From: Candidatus Komeilibacteria bacterium
GTDB taxonomy: Bacteria; Patescibacteriota; Patescibacteriia; UBA1558; GWA2-36-10
NCBI GenBank assembly: GCA_018656655.1
Contig: JABHYW010000014.1
Coordinates: 1-38,462 of the forward strand
Reading direction: 5' to 3'
Length of the DNA stretch: 38,462 bases
The position numbers were made by a program, and so were the translations under genes. Positions 30,017-37,863 of the stretch are shown in pieces. How positions within the stretch are numbered: the stretch's first letter is position 1; every line of letters begins with the position of its first letter. The notes under the pieces were generated by a model. That model ran no database searches. It was not told the DNA's origin and saw only the letters and a program-made list of their open reading frames with translations.

Positions 30017-30997
30017 ATGCCTGAACACACAATCTCTAAAGATGGAGAAAATAAAATATATGATGTAGTAATAGTCGGCGGTGGTCCTTCAGGACTTACA
30101 GCTGGAATATATACTAGTCGTCGAGCTATGAAGACTTTGATAATTTCCAAAGATATTGGTGGTCAAATTTCTTTGACAGACGATGTAGAAAATTATCCAG
30201 GTTTTGAAAATATAGAAGGGTTAGCCTTGGCACAAAAATTCCAAACGCAAGCTGCCAAGACTGGCACGGAATTTTTATTTGAAGAGGTTACTCAAATAGA
30301 TAAAACCGACGATGGTTTTATTGTTAATACTGGGACTAAAAAAGCTATCAAAGCTAAAACAGTCATTTTAGCTTTTGGTCTTACACCAAGAAATCTAGAA
30401 GTACCCGGCGAGAAAGAATTAACTGGTCGAGGAGTTACCTATTGTGCTACTTGTGATGGACCTCTTTATAGAGATAAGACTGTAGTAATAGTCGGTGGTG
30501 GTAATTCAGCCTTGGATGCTGCTGAATATATGTCAAAAATTGCTAAAAAAGTTTATTTATTAGTTCGTAAAGATAAATTTCGTGGAGAGCAAGTCTTGGC
30601 GGATAAAGTAATGGCCGATAAAAATATCGAAGTGATGTTTAAGGCTGTTGTCTCAGAAATAAAAGGTAAAGATAGAGTAGAATCTTTCGTTTATAAAATT
30701 GCAGATACCGAAACTAAAGAAATACAAATCGATGGAGTGTTTATTGAGATAGGGCATATAGCTAGCACTAAGTGGTTGGATAATTTAAATTTAGATCGCA
30801 CCGAAAGAGGTGAAATAAAGATTAGTGTAGATAATGAAACAAATATCCCTGGCATATTTGCCGCTGGTGATATTACTGAAATTACTTATAAGCAAGCAGT
30901 TATTTCGGCTGGCGAAGGTTGTAAAGCAGCCTTACAAGCTTATAGACATCTACAGGGCGATAAACCGATGGCTCCAGATTGGACTCCTAAGAAATAA
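30017..30997 (+). CDS. trxB: Thioredoxin reductase (ORF track start 29993)
   Basis: VVIVGGGPSGLTAGIYTSRR; TYCATCDGPLYRDKTVVIVGGGNSALDAAEYM; GIFAAGDI. Confidence 0.96.
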   Translation: MPEHTISKDGENKIYDVVIVGGGPSGLTAGIYTSRRAMKTLIISKDIGGQISLTDDVENYPGFENIEGLALAQKFQTQAAKTGTEFLFEEVTQIDKTDDGFIVNTGTKKAIKAKTVILAFGLTPRNLEVPGEKELTGRGVTYCATCDGPLYRDKTVVIVGGGNSALDAAEYMSKIAKKVYLLVRKDKFRGEQVLADKVMADKNIEVMFKAVVSEIKGKDRVESFVYKIADTETKEIQIDGVFIEIGHIASTKWLDNLNLDRTERGEIKISVDNETNIPGIFAAGDITEITYKQAVISAGEGCKAALQAYRHLQGDKPMAPDWTPKK

Positions 30998-31008
30998 CAA
31001 ATAAATAT

Positions 31009-32238
31009 ATGAATGCATATGATAATGCTCTTAGGCAGTTAGAAAAAGCTGCTAAGCTGATAAAATTAGATAAAGACGTTTTGGCTAGATTGTCTAGTCC
31101 AGAAAAAGTAGTAATGGCTTCATTGCCAATTCGGATGGATGATGGATCTTTGCAAATTTTTCAAGCTTATAGAGTACAATATAATAGTGCTCGGGGACCA
31201 TATAAAGGTGGAATTCGTTTTCATCCGCAAGTAGACCTTGATGAAGTAAAGGCTTTGGCTTTTTGGATGGCAATCAAGGCAGCTGTAGTTGGCATTCCAA
31301 TGGGCGGCGGTAAAGGTGGAGTGATAGTTGATCCTAAATCTTTATCTGAAACTGAATTAGAAAAATTATCTCGGGCTTGGATTAGAGCTTTTAGAGAAGT
31401 GATTGGACCTGAGAAAGATATTCCAGCGCCAGATGTTTATACTACTCCTCAAATTATGGCTTGGATGGCGGATGAGTTCTCTAAATTAGAAGGTAAGCCC
31501 TCGCTTGGTGTAGTAACTGGCAAACCATTAGAATATGGTGGTTCACTGGGAAGAAATAGTGCCACAGCTATGGGTGGATTTTATGTTTTAGGTCAGGCCA
31601 TTGATAAGTTTGGCTTAAAAACAAATAAATTAAAAGTAGCTATTCAAGGATTTGGTAATGCTGGGTCTATTATGGCTAAATTAATGTATGATGCTGGTTA
31701 TAAAGTAGTGGCTTTGGCAGATTCCAAAGGCATTATTTATAATACTAGAGGATTTAATATAGACAAAGTAGTGGAACATAAAGCTACAAAAAAAAGCCTT
31801 AAGACTTTTAAAGGGGCTAAGAAAATTAGTTTAGAAGAATTTTTTGCACTTGAAGTTGATGTCTTAGTGCCAGCTGCTTTGGAAAATCAAATTACTAAAG
31901 ACAATGCTGATGATGTTAAAGCAAAATTTGTTGTGGAATTAGCTAATGGACCGACCACTCCAGAGGCAGATGAAATAATGTATAAAAATAAAGTGATAGT
32001 TATTCCAGATGTACTAGCTAATGCTGGTGGTGTGACTGTATCTTACTTTGAATGGTTACAAAACCTGTCTAATAATTATTGGACAGAAGAAGAGGTAGAT
32101 AAAGAACTTAAAGAAAGAATGATTCCAAGCTTTGAAGCTATCTGGGCTATGGCCGAAGATAAAAAAACTGATTTACGTACAGCTTCATTTATGGTAGCTC
32201 TTGATAGAATTGCCCAGGCTTCTAAAGTAAGAGGTTAA
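31009..32238 (+). CDS. Glu/Leu/Phe/Val dehydrogenase (glutamate dehydrogenase-like)
   Basis: GPYKGGIRFHPQVDLDEVKALAFWMAIKAAVVGIPMGGGKGGV; NAGGVTVSYFEWLQN. Confidence 0.95.
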   Translation: MNAYDNALRQLEKAAKLIKLDKDVLARLSSPEKVVMASLPIRMDDGSLQIFQAYRVQYNSARGPYKGGIRFHPQVDLDEVKALAFWMAIKAAVVGIPMGGGKGGVIVDPKSLSETELEKLSRAWIRAFREVIGPEKDIPAPDVYTTPQIMAWMADEFSKLEGKPSLGVVTGKPLEYGGSLGRNSATAMGGFYVLGQAIDKFGLKTNKLKVAIQGFGNAGSIMAKLMYDAGYKVVALADSKGIIYNTRGFNIDKVVEHKATKKSLKTFKGAKKISLEEFFALEVDVLVPAALENQITKDNADDVKAKFVVELANGPTTPEADEIMYKNKVIVIPDVLANAGGVTVSYFEWLQNLSNNYWTEEEVDKELKERMIPSFEAIWAMAEDKKTDLRTASFMVALDRIAQASKVRG

Positions 32239-32257
32239 TTATAGATTTTAAAATACA

Positions 32258-32295
32258 AATACTTCCTGACTGAGCTTAGGAAGTATTTTGTTTTT
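32258..32295 (+). terminator. Intrinsic terminator
   Basis: AATACTTCCT...AGGAAGTATT then T-rich. Confidence 0.8.
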
Positions 32296-32320
32296 TAGTT
32301 AAAGGGTGTAAAATGTAGTT

Positions 32321-32905
32321 ATGATGAAATTTATTGTCGGAATAGATGAGGCGGGTAGAGGACCATTGGCTGGGCCGATTGTGGCAGCAGCTGTGCTTAA
32401 TAATTTTTCAGCTAAGAATAAACAAATTTTGTCTCAAGTTAAAGATTCAAAAAAACTTACCCCTAAGCGACGTGAAGATTTATTTTGGCCGATTATAAAA
32501 AATATGACTTGGTCTGTTCGGGCTTTTGATAATCACTTTATAGATAAATATGGAATTCAAGCAGCCAATGTTTTGTTATTTCATGAGCTGGGCCAAGATT
32601 TATTACATCAGACTAAGGGAGGGGTTAAAATATTAGCTGATTATGTAGGAGGTGCTCCAGATAAGTTAAGACATATTGATTTTCATAAAAAGGGTGAAGA
32701 TAAATTTCAGGAAATTGCCGCCGCTTCTATAATTGCTAAAGTATATCGAGATAGATTGATGATGGGTTTAGATAAGGCTTTTCCGCACTATGATTTTTGG
32801 CTACATAAAGGTTATGGTACTAAGAAACATTATGAGAATTTAGATAAATTAGGACCAAGTTCAATACATCGTCGTAGCTTTCTCAAAAATTATTTACAAA
32901 AATAA
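32321..32905 (+). CDS. rnhB: Ribonuclease HII
   Basis: VGIDEAGRGPLAGPIVAAAVL; HYDFWLHKGYGTKKHYENLDKLGPSSIHRRSF. Confidence 0.95.
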   Translation: MMKFIVGIDEAGRGPLAGPIVAAAVLNNFSAKNKQILSQVKDSKKLTPKRREDLFWPIIKNMTWSVRAFDNHFIDKYGIQAANVLLFHELGQDLLHQTKGGVKILADYVGGAPDKLRHIDFHKKGEDKFQEIAAASIIAKVYRDRLMMGLDKAFPHYDFWLHKGYGTKKHYENLDKLGPSSIHRRSFLKNYLQK

Positions 32906-32917
32906 ATATAGTTTTTC

Positions 32918-32946
32918 TTGACAGCTTCTTTTTATTTCTCTAAGAT
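32918..32946 (+). promoter_or_regulatory. Promoter upstream of ssb leader/sRNA
   Basis: TTGACA-17 nt-TAAGAT. Confidence 0.75.
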
Positions 32947-32952
32947 AGGAGA

Positions 32953-33024
32953 GACAAATAAAGCCGTCGACTCTAAGATAGACGGCTTAGTACAAAAGCC
33001 CCCACCGAAGTGGGGGCTTTTGCG
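32953..33024 (+). ncRNA. Candidate ~70-nt small RNA or attenuated ssb leader
   Basis: Hairpin AAGCCGTC-N12-GACGGCTT followed by terminator-like AAAAGCCCCCAC-CGAA-GTGGGGGCTTTT. Confidence 0.5.
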
Positions 33025-33168
33025 AAGAAAAGCGATTTTGAGAGCTAACTAGGTTAGTCTCAGACTCTAGATTAGTATAAAACGGCTTTTTTGTCAATCT
33101 CCAGTCAAGCTGGGGACAGGTTAATAAGTAATTTCATCTAAATAGGTGGAAAAGGAAAGAAAAGCGAT

Positions 33169-33579
33169 ATGGATTTAAACAAAGTAAGTTTAATTGGCAA
33201 TTTAGCTAGTGATCCAGAGGCCAAAACATTGGCATCTGGGCAAAATTTGGCACTTTTTAGGATAGCTACTAATTATACTTGGCGTGACGCTAGTACTAAA
33301 GAAAAAAAGACTAGAGCTGATTTTCACAGAGTAGTAGCTTGGGGTAGATTAGCAGATATTATTAATACCTATTTAAAAAAAGGCTCCAAGGTATTTTTAG
33401 AAGGGCGTTTACAAAATCGTTCTTGGGAGGATAAAGACAAAAATAAACATTATATGACAGAAATCGTGCTGTCTGAGTTAATTATGCTAGGCGGCAGTAG
33501 TAAAAAAGCTGTAAAAGGAGACGAAACAGCTAAAGAGGACGTCGATGTCGAAGAAATTCAAATAGAAGACAACGAGTAG
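33169..33579 (+). CDS. ssb: Single-stranded DNA-binding protein
   Basis: MDLNKVSLIGNLASDPEAKTLASGQNLALFRIATNYTW; acidic tail. Confidence 0.93.
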   Translation: MDLNKVSLIGNLASDPEAKTLASGQNLALFRIATNYTWRDASTKEKKTRADFHRVVAWGRLADIINTYLKKGSKVFLEGRLQNRSWEDKDKNKHYMTEIVLSELIMLGGSSKKAVKGDETAKEDVDVEEIQIEDNE

Positions 33580-33693
33580 TTGTCTTCTTTGAGGTCTGAA
33601 GTTTAGCCTGTACCTTCAGGCCTTAGACAAGATAATTAGAAGAAAAGTTATTTTGGGAGTTCTTTTACATTTAACAAAGGAGGTAGGGAAGTT

Positions 33694-33756
33694 TTGAAGA
33701 AAGAAGGGATTTTAATTGTACTTGTTTTTGTTTTAAACCAAAAAAGGAGAAAGTGA
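33694..33756 (+). CDS. Putative 20-aa small membrane peptide (TTG start), coupled to the lipoprotein gene
   Basis: AAAGGAGG SD 10 nt before TTG; MKKEGILIVLVFVLNQKRRK; stop overlaps next ATG (TGATG). Confidence 0.4.
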   Translation: MKKEGILIVLVFVLNQKRRK

Positions 33757-34475
33757 TGAATAGCAAAACTTTAGGTAGTATCATTTTGTTTTCAGTAATA
33801 ATTTTAGTTTTGGGTGGGTGTACTGAAGATCAAATAATTTTCATTCCAGAAATAGAGGAGGCGTCAATTGACATTGAGGATGGCTTGAGTGCAGACGAGA
33901 TTAATAGTATCGCAGTTATAGAATATGAAGATTTTTTAGCAAATGGAGGAGTGCCAAGTGAAGAAGCTATAAATCAAGGGCAGTGTGTTTATGTGTCGGT
34001 ACCTTTGTTTATGCAAAGAGATGAAAGGTGGTGCGATCAATCTTTGGGACATAATTGGGATGGTGCAGCGACTATTGGGCAGTCAAACGGACAGCTTACT
34101 TGTTTGGCCATGATTTATAAAAAGTGGGGCTATAATTCAGACCCACAAATTTTAAATGATTGGTATTTTCACGGGCAAGCACATTATCTTTTTTCTCATA
34201 GTGGAAATGGAGATTTATTACGTTTTCCAGAAGCATTGCATTATCCAGGCGCTGTTAGACAATATAGAGATATTCAAGCGCATGAAATTTTTAGAAAACT
34301 TTTACTTGGTCAACCAGTAATAGCAAATATTACATTTGGTGAAGTTGACAGCCACTTTGTTATTATTTTTGCTTTTGACGGACAACGTTTTTGGGTGAAA
34401 GATCCTATTAGAGGCACTGTCCGTTTATATGGTGCGGCTAATTCTGATAGATCATTCAGGATCTATGGATATTAG
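33756..34475 (+). CDS. Lipoprotein with C39-like (Peptidase_C39_2) domain (ORF track start 33753)
   Basis: Lipobox LVLGGC; VPLFMQRDERWCDQSLGHN...QLTCLAMIYKKWGYNSDPQILNDWY...SHFVIIFAFDGQRFWVKDP. Confidence 0.8.
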   Translation: MNSKTLGSIILFSVIILVLGGCTEDQIIFIPEIEEASIDIEDGLSADEINSIAVIEYEDFLANGGVPSEEAINQGQCVYVSVPLFMQRDERWCDQSLGHNWDGAATIGQSNGQLTCLAMIYKKWGYNSDPQILNDWYFHGQAHYLFSHSGNGDLLRFPEALHYPGAVRQYRDIQAHEIFRKLLLGQPVIANITFGEVDSHFVIIFAFDGQRFWVKDPIRGTVRLYGAANSDRSFRIYGY

Positions 34476-34536
34476 CTTTGTGTGTGGGGTGTGGAATTAA
34501 ATTTTACACCCCACTAGATAATTATTAATTTATTTT

Positions 34537-37047
34537 ATGTTGAAAAAAGCGATTTTATTATTTATTTTATTATTTTGCCTTAAAGTTCAGGCCAGTGAAC
34601 AAGATTTAGTCATTTCTGAAATTATGTATGATATTGATGGGGCTGATAGTGGGCATGAATGGATAGAATTATATAATTCAGGACCAGAAGAATTAATAGT
34701 TAGTAGTACTTGGCGATTTTTTGATGGATCTAATCATAATATTAATCTCTATCAAGGCACCAGTACTATAGCTAGCCAAGATTTTTTTGTTTTAGCAGAC
34801 AACTCTGAACAATTTTTGCTAGACTATCCAAATTTTATTGGAAATTTATATGACACAGTCATGAATTTACCAAATTCTAGTTCTAGTTTGGCTATTAGCT
34901 TTGATGGGGGAGCTAGTTATGCCCTAGAAGAGCAGTACGATTCTTTTTGGGGTGCTGACGGCGATGGTTATTCCTTGGAGAAAATAGATTATGCTACTAG
35001 CTCACCAGATAATTGGCAAGTTAGTGCTGATTTAGGGGGTACACCAGGCCAAATGAATAGTGATGGCCAAATAGATGTCCCGCCAGAGGAGAATCCCGAC
35101 CAAGGCGGAGAGGAAGACCAAGGCCAAGCTTGGCAACAACTGATTATTAATGAATTTTTACCAAATCCTGAAGGTAGTGATAGTAATGAGTGGATAGAAT
35201 TGTATAATATTGGTCCGGAGACATTAAATTTAGATAGTTTAAAAATAAAAGATAATTCCAATAGAATTTTTACACTTGATCAGGACGATATTTTGGATTT
35301 AAATTTATTGGCCAATAATTATTTATTACTTCCCAAGAGCGTGACGGGTATTTCTTTAAATAATTCTAATGGTGACGCAGTTATTATTATGAATCCAGCT
35401 GAGGATATTATTCAGTCGGTGGCTTATAGTGAATCAGCTATAGAAGGGCGATCCTACGCTAAATCTGACAGTGGTTTTGTTTGGACTAAAACACCTACGC
35501 CTGGAGCAGTTAATCAAATAGCCCTTAATCAAGCGCCGATAGCTCAAATAAGCGTAGAAGAGGACGAGTTTTTAGTTGGTATTAAGCTTAATTTTTCTGC
35601 TAAAAATTCTTATGATCCAGAAGGGGATGATTTAGATTATCTTTGGGAATTTGGAGATAATCAGACTAGCACTAAAGAAAATATAAAACACGCTTTTGAT
35701 AGTTTGGGTAATTATACAGTACGTTTAACAGTTAGTGATCCAGAAGGAGCCTTTGATACTGTTGAATTTTCAATTGAAATTTTTCAAGCACCCGAAGAAG
35801 TAAATGAAGATGATGAAGAAATAAAATCCGAAGAGCCAGCCAAGATTGCTATTGATTTGGCCGAAGATGATTTAATAATTTCTGAATTTATTCCTAATCC
35901 AGTCGGTAGTGATGACAATGAATGGATTGAACTATATAATGCTAGTGATGAAGAGATAAATTTATATGCCTGGCAGCTTGATGATCAAGAGGGAGGTAGT
36001 AAAGCTTATGAATTTTCGACTAGCACAGTTATTTTGGCAAAGGATTTTTTATTATTAGCTAGAGAAGAAACAAAAATTACGCTTAACAACTCTAGTGATT
36101 CAGTGCGTTTGTTAAATCCTTTGGGAGGCGTTTATCAAGAAGTAGTTTATGAAAAGATACCAGAAGGAAAATCTTATGCTTGGGATTTTGAAAATAATGA
36201 ATGGGCTATCAATGACCCAAGTCCTGGTGTTCAAAATATTTTTATCGAAGACTTAAAAGATGATGTATCAACTGAAATTTTGGCGCAAGGCGAAGAAATT
36301 ATATATGGAATAGCCGAAATAAAAGACCTAGAGAAAAATCAAGAAATAATTACTCAAGGAATAGCCATAAATAATGTAAATTCAGACGAGCGTAGCTTGT
36401 ATTTAGCAGACTATAATTTTTTAGAAGTTAATTTTGAAGAGATTGTAGAAATCTATTCTTATTATAAGAATTTTCCAGACATAAAAATTGGAGATTTAGT
36501 AACAGTGCAAGGTAAAATTTCTAAACTTGATGATTTACCCAGAGTAAAAATTAAAATAGCCGAAGATATTTGGCAAAATGATGTAAGCGTAGATTTACAA
36601 AATTTAGAAATTATCGAAGTAGAGGATATAGAAGAATATTTATTGGGCGCTTATATAAATACTAAAGGTATAGTAGTAAGAAAAAGCGGAAAAAATGTTT
36701 ATTTAGCTAGTAAATTAGAAGAAGATTATATAGTTAGAGTATATAGTAAATTTTCTACCAAAGAACTAGAGATTAAAAAAGGCGATGAAATGGTGGTTTC
36801 TGGCATACTTAGTGAAACTGACAGTAGTTTTAAATTAGTGCCTTTTGATATAGGTGCTATATCAGTATCTAAACAAGTTTTAGGAGCCAAGATTGAAGCC
36901 GATAAAAACATGGAAACGGAGATTAGTACTAGTACTAGCCAAGTTTTAGGGAAGGAAGGAAAAACAAATATAAAGAATATGTTGGTTTTTATTATAATAG
37001 GCTTGGCCATAGTTTCTTTAATTTATTTTGTTAAAAAGAAAATCTAG
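34537..37047 (+). CDS. Secreted/membrane-anchored surface protein with three lamin-tail-like domains and a PKD domain
   Basis: Signal peptide; ISEIMYDIDGADSGHEWIELYN, INEFLPNPEGSDSNEWIELYN, ISEFIPNPVGSDDNEWIELYN; PKD DYLWEFGDNQTSTKENIKHAFDSLGNYTVRLTVSD; C-terminal TM plus KKKI. Confidence 0.85.
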   Translation: MLKKAILLFILLFCLKVQASEQDLVISEIMYDIDGADSGHEWIELYNSGPEELIVSSTWRFFDGSNHNINLYQGTSTIASQDFFVLADNSEQFLLDYPNFIGNLYDTVMNLPNSSSSLAISFDGGASYALEEQYDSFWGADGDGYSLEKIDYATSSPDNWQVSADLGGTPGQMNSDGQIDVPPEENPDQGGEEDQGQAWQQLIINEFLPNPEGSDSNEWIELYNIGPETLNLDSLKIKDNSNRIFTLDQDDILDLNLLANNYLLLPKSVTGISLNNSNGDAVIIMNPAEDIIQSVAYSESAIEGRSYAKSDSGFVWTKTPTPGAVNQIALNQAPIAQISVEEDEFLVGIKLNFSAKNSYDPEGDDLDYLWEFGDNQTSTKENIKHAFDSLGNYTVRLTVSDPEGAFDTVEFSIEIFQAPEEVNEDDEEIKSEEPAKIAIDLAEDDLIISEFIPNPVGSDDNEWIELYNASDEEINLYAWQLDDQEGGSKAYEFSTSTVILAKDFLLLAREETKITLNNSSDSVRLLNPLGGVYQEVVYEKIPEGKSYAWDFENNEWAINDPSPGVQNIFIEDLKDDVSTEILAQGEEIIYGIAEIKDLEKNQEIITQGIAINNVNSDERSLYLADYNFLEVNFEEIVEIYSYYKNFPDIKIGDLVTVQGKISKLDDLPRVKIKIAEDIWQNDVSVDLQNLEIIEVEDIEEYLLGAYINTKGIVVRKSGKNVYLASKLEEDYIVRVYSKFSTKELEIKKGDEMVVSGILSETDSSFKLVPFDIGAISVSKQVLGAKIEADKNMETEISTSTSQVLGKEGKTNIKNMLVFIIIGLAIVSLIYFVKKKI

Positions 37048-37067
37048 TAAGAGAGAAATTTTAGTAT

Positions 37068-37097
37068 TTGACAAAGCATAACGTATCGCGTTATTAT
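37068..37097 (+). promoter_or_regulatory. higA promoter with internal inverted repeat
   Basis: TTGACA-17/18 nt-TTATTA or TATTAT; ATAACG-TATCG-CGTTAT in the spacer (37078-37094). Confidence 0.65.
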
Positions 37098-37129
37098 ATT
37101 AATAATTATTATTGATATATATAAAATAT

Positions 37130-37432
37130 ATGCCAAAAAAAATAAAAGCAATACATCCCGGTGAAATATTAATGGAAGAATTTTTGAAACCTTTTGGAAT
37201 TAGTCAGTATCGTGTAGCTAAGGACATTGGTGTTGCACCAATAAGAATTAATGAGATTGTACATAGCTCAAGAGCTATTACGACTGACACTGCTCTTCGT
37301 CTGGCAAAATATTTTAGTACTTCAGCAGAATTTTGGCTTAATTTACAATCACGTTATAATTTAGAAATAGAAACAGAAAAAATGTCTGGCATTTTACAAA
37401 AAGAAGTTAAGGTGCTGGAATTTAGTAATTAA
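37130..37432 (+). CDS. HigA-family antitoxin/HTH regulator (ORF track start 37112)
   Basis: HPGEILMEEFLKPFGISQYRVAKDIGVAPIRINEIVHSSRAITTDTALRLAKYFSTSAEFWLNLQSRYNLE. Confidence 0.93.
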   Translation: MPKKIKAIHPGEILMEEFLKPFGISQYRVAKDIGVAPIRINEIVHSSRAITTDTALRLAKYFSTSAEFWLNLQSRYNLEIETEKMSGILQKEVKVLEFSN

Positions 37433-37440
37433 TATTTTTC

Positions 37441-37469
37441 TTGACAGTATTTAGTATCTATACTATTAT
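37441..37469 (+). promoter_or_regulatory. Promoter of trpR-like gene
   Basis: TTGACA-17 nt-TATTAT. Confidence 0.85.
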
Positions 37470-37486
37470 ACTAGTGTAATAGTATA
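37459..37486. promoter_or_regulatory. Putative TrpR operator: 28-bp palindrome with one mismatched pair
   Basis: TATACTATTATACTAGTGTAATAGTATA, centre ACTAGT, covers the -10 and ends 1 nt before the trpR ATG. Confidence 0.75.
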
Positions 37487-37487
37487 T

Positions 37488-37736
37488 ATGAATAAGTATT
37501 TAAAAAATCTAAGTAAATATCTTTTGTCTATTAAGACAGAGCGAGAAATGCAGAATTTTTTGACTGCTATTTTCACTCCAGCTGAAATAGAGCATGTGCC
37601 TAAGAGATTAGAGCTAGTGCGTTTATTAAAACAAGGTATACCTCAACATGAGATAGCTAAGCGATTGAACATGGGTGTAGCTACTGTTACTAGAGGATCG
37701 CAAGAATTAAAAAAGGATAATTTTAAAAATGTATAA
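37488..37736 (+). CDS. TrpR/YerC-family repressor
   Basis: LTAIFTPAEIEHVPKRLELVRLLKQGIPQHEIAKRLNMGVATVTRGSQELKK matches the TrpR HTH pattern (GxATxTRGSxxLK). Confidence 0.93.
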   Translation: MNKYLKNLSKYLLSIKTEREMQNFLTAIFTPAEIEHVPKRLELVRLLKQGIPQHEIAKRLNMGVATVTRGSQELKKDNFKNV

Positions 37737-37794
37737 AACAATAAACAAACAATTAAATTGGTGGAAAGATTTTAAGAGCTGGTGTTGTGCTTAG
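37729..37794 (+). CDS. trp leader peptide, 21 aa, three Trp codons
   Basis: MYKTINKQLNWWKDFKSWCCA*; ATG overlaps the 3' end of trpR by 8 nt; followed by terminator and trpB. Confidence 0.8.
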   Translation: MYKTINKQLNWWKDFKSWCCA

Positions 37795-37813
37795 AGTTTT
37801 TATTATTTGCAAC

Positions 37814-37836
37814 AGCCGGTTTGGACCGGTTTTTTT
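37814..37836 (+). terminator. Attenuator terminator upstream of trpB
   Basis: AGCCGGT-TTGG-ACCGGTT followed by T-run. Confidence 0.8.
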
Positions 37837-37863
37837 ATTTAAAAAATTATTAATTATAAAATT

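Noticed and set aside
34989-35261. Minus-strand ORF of 90 aa within the LTD protein gene
   Set aside because: Antisense to a well-supported CDS.
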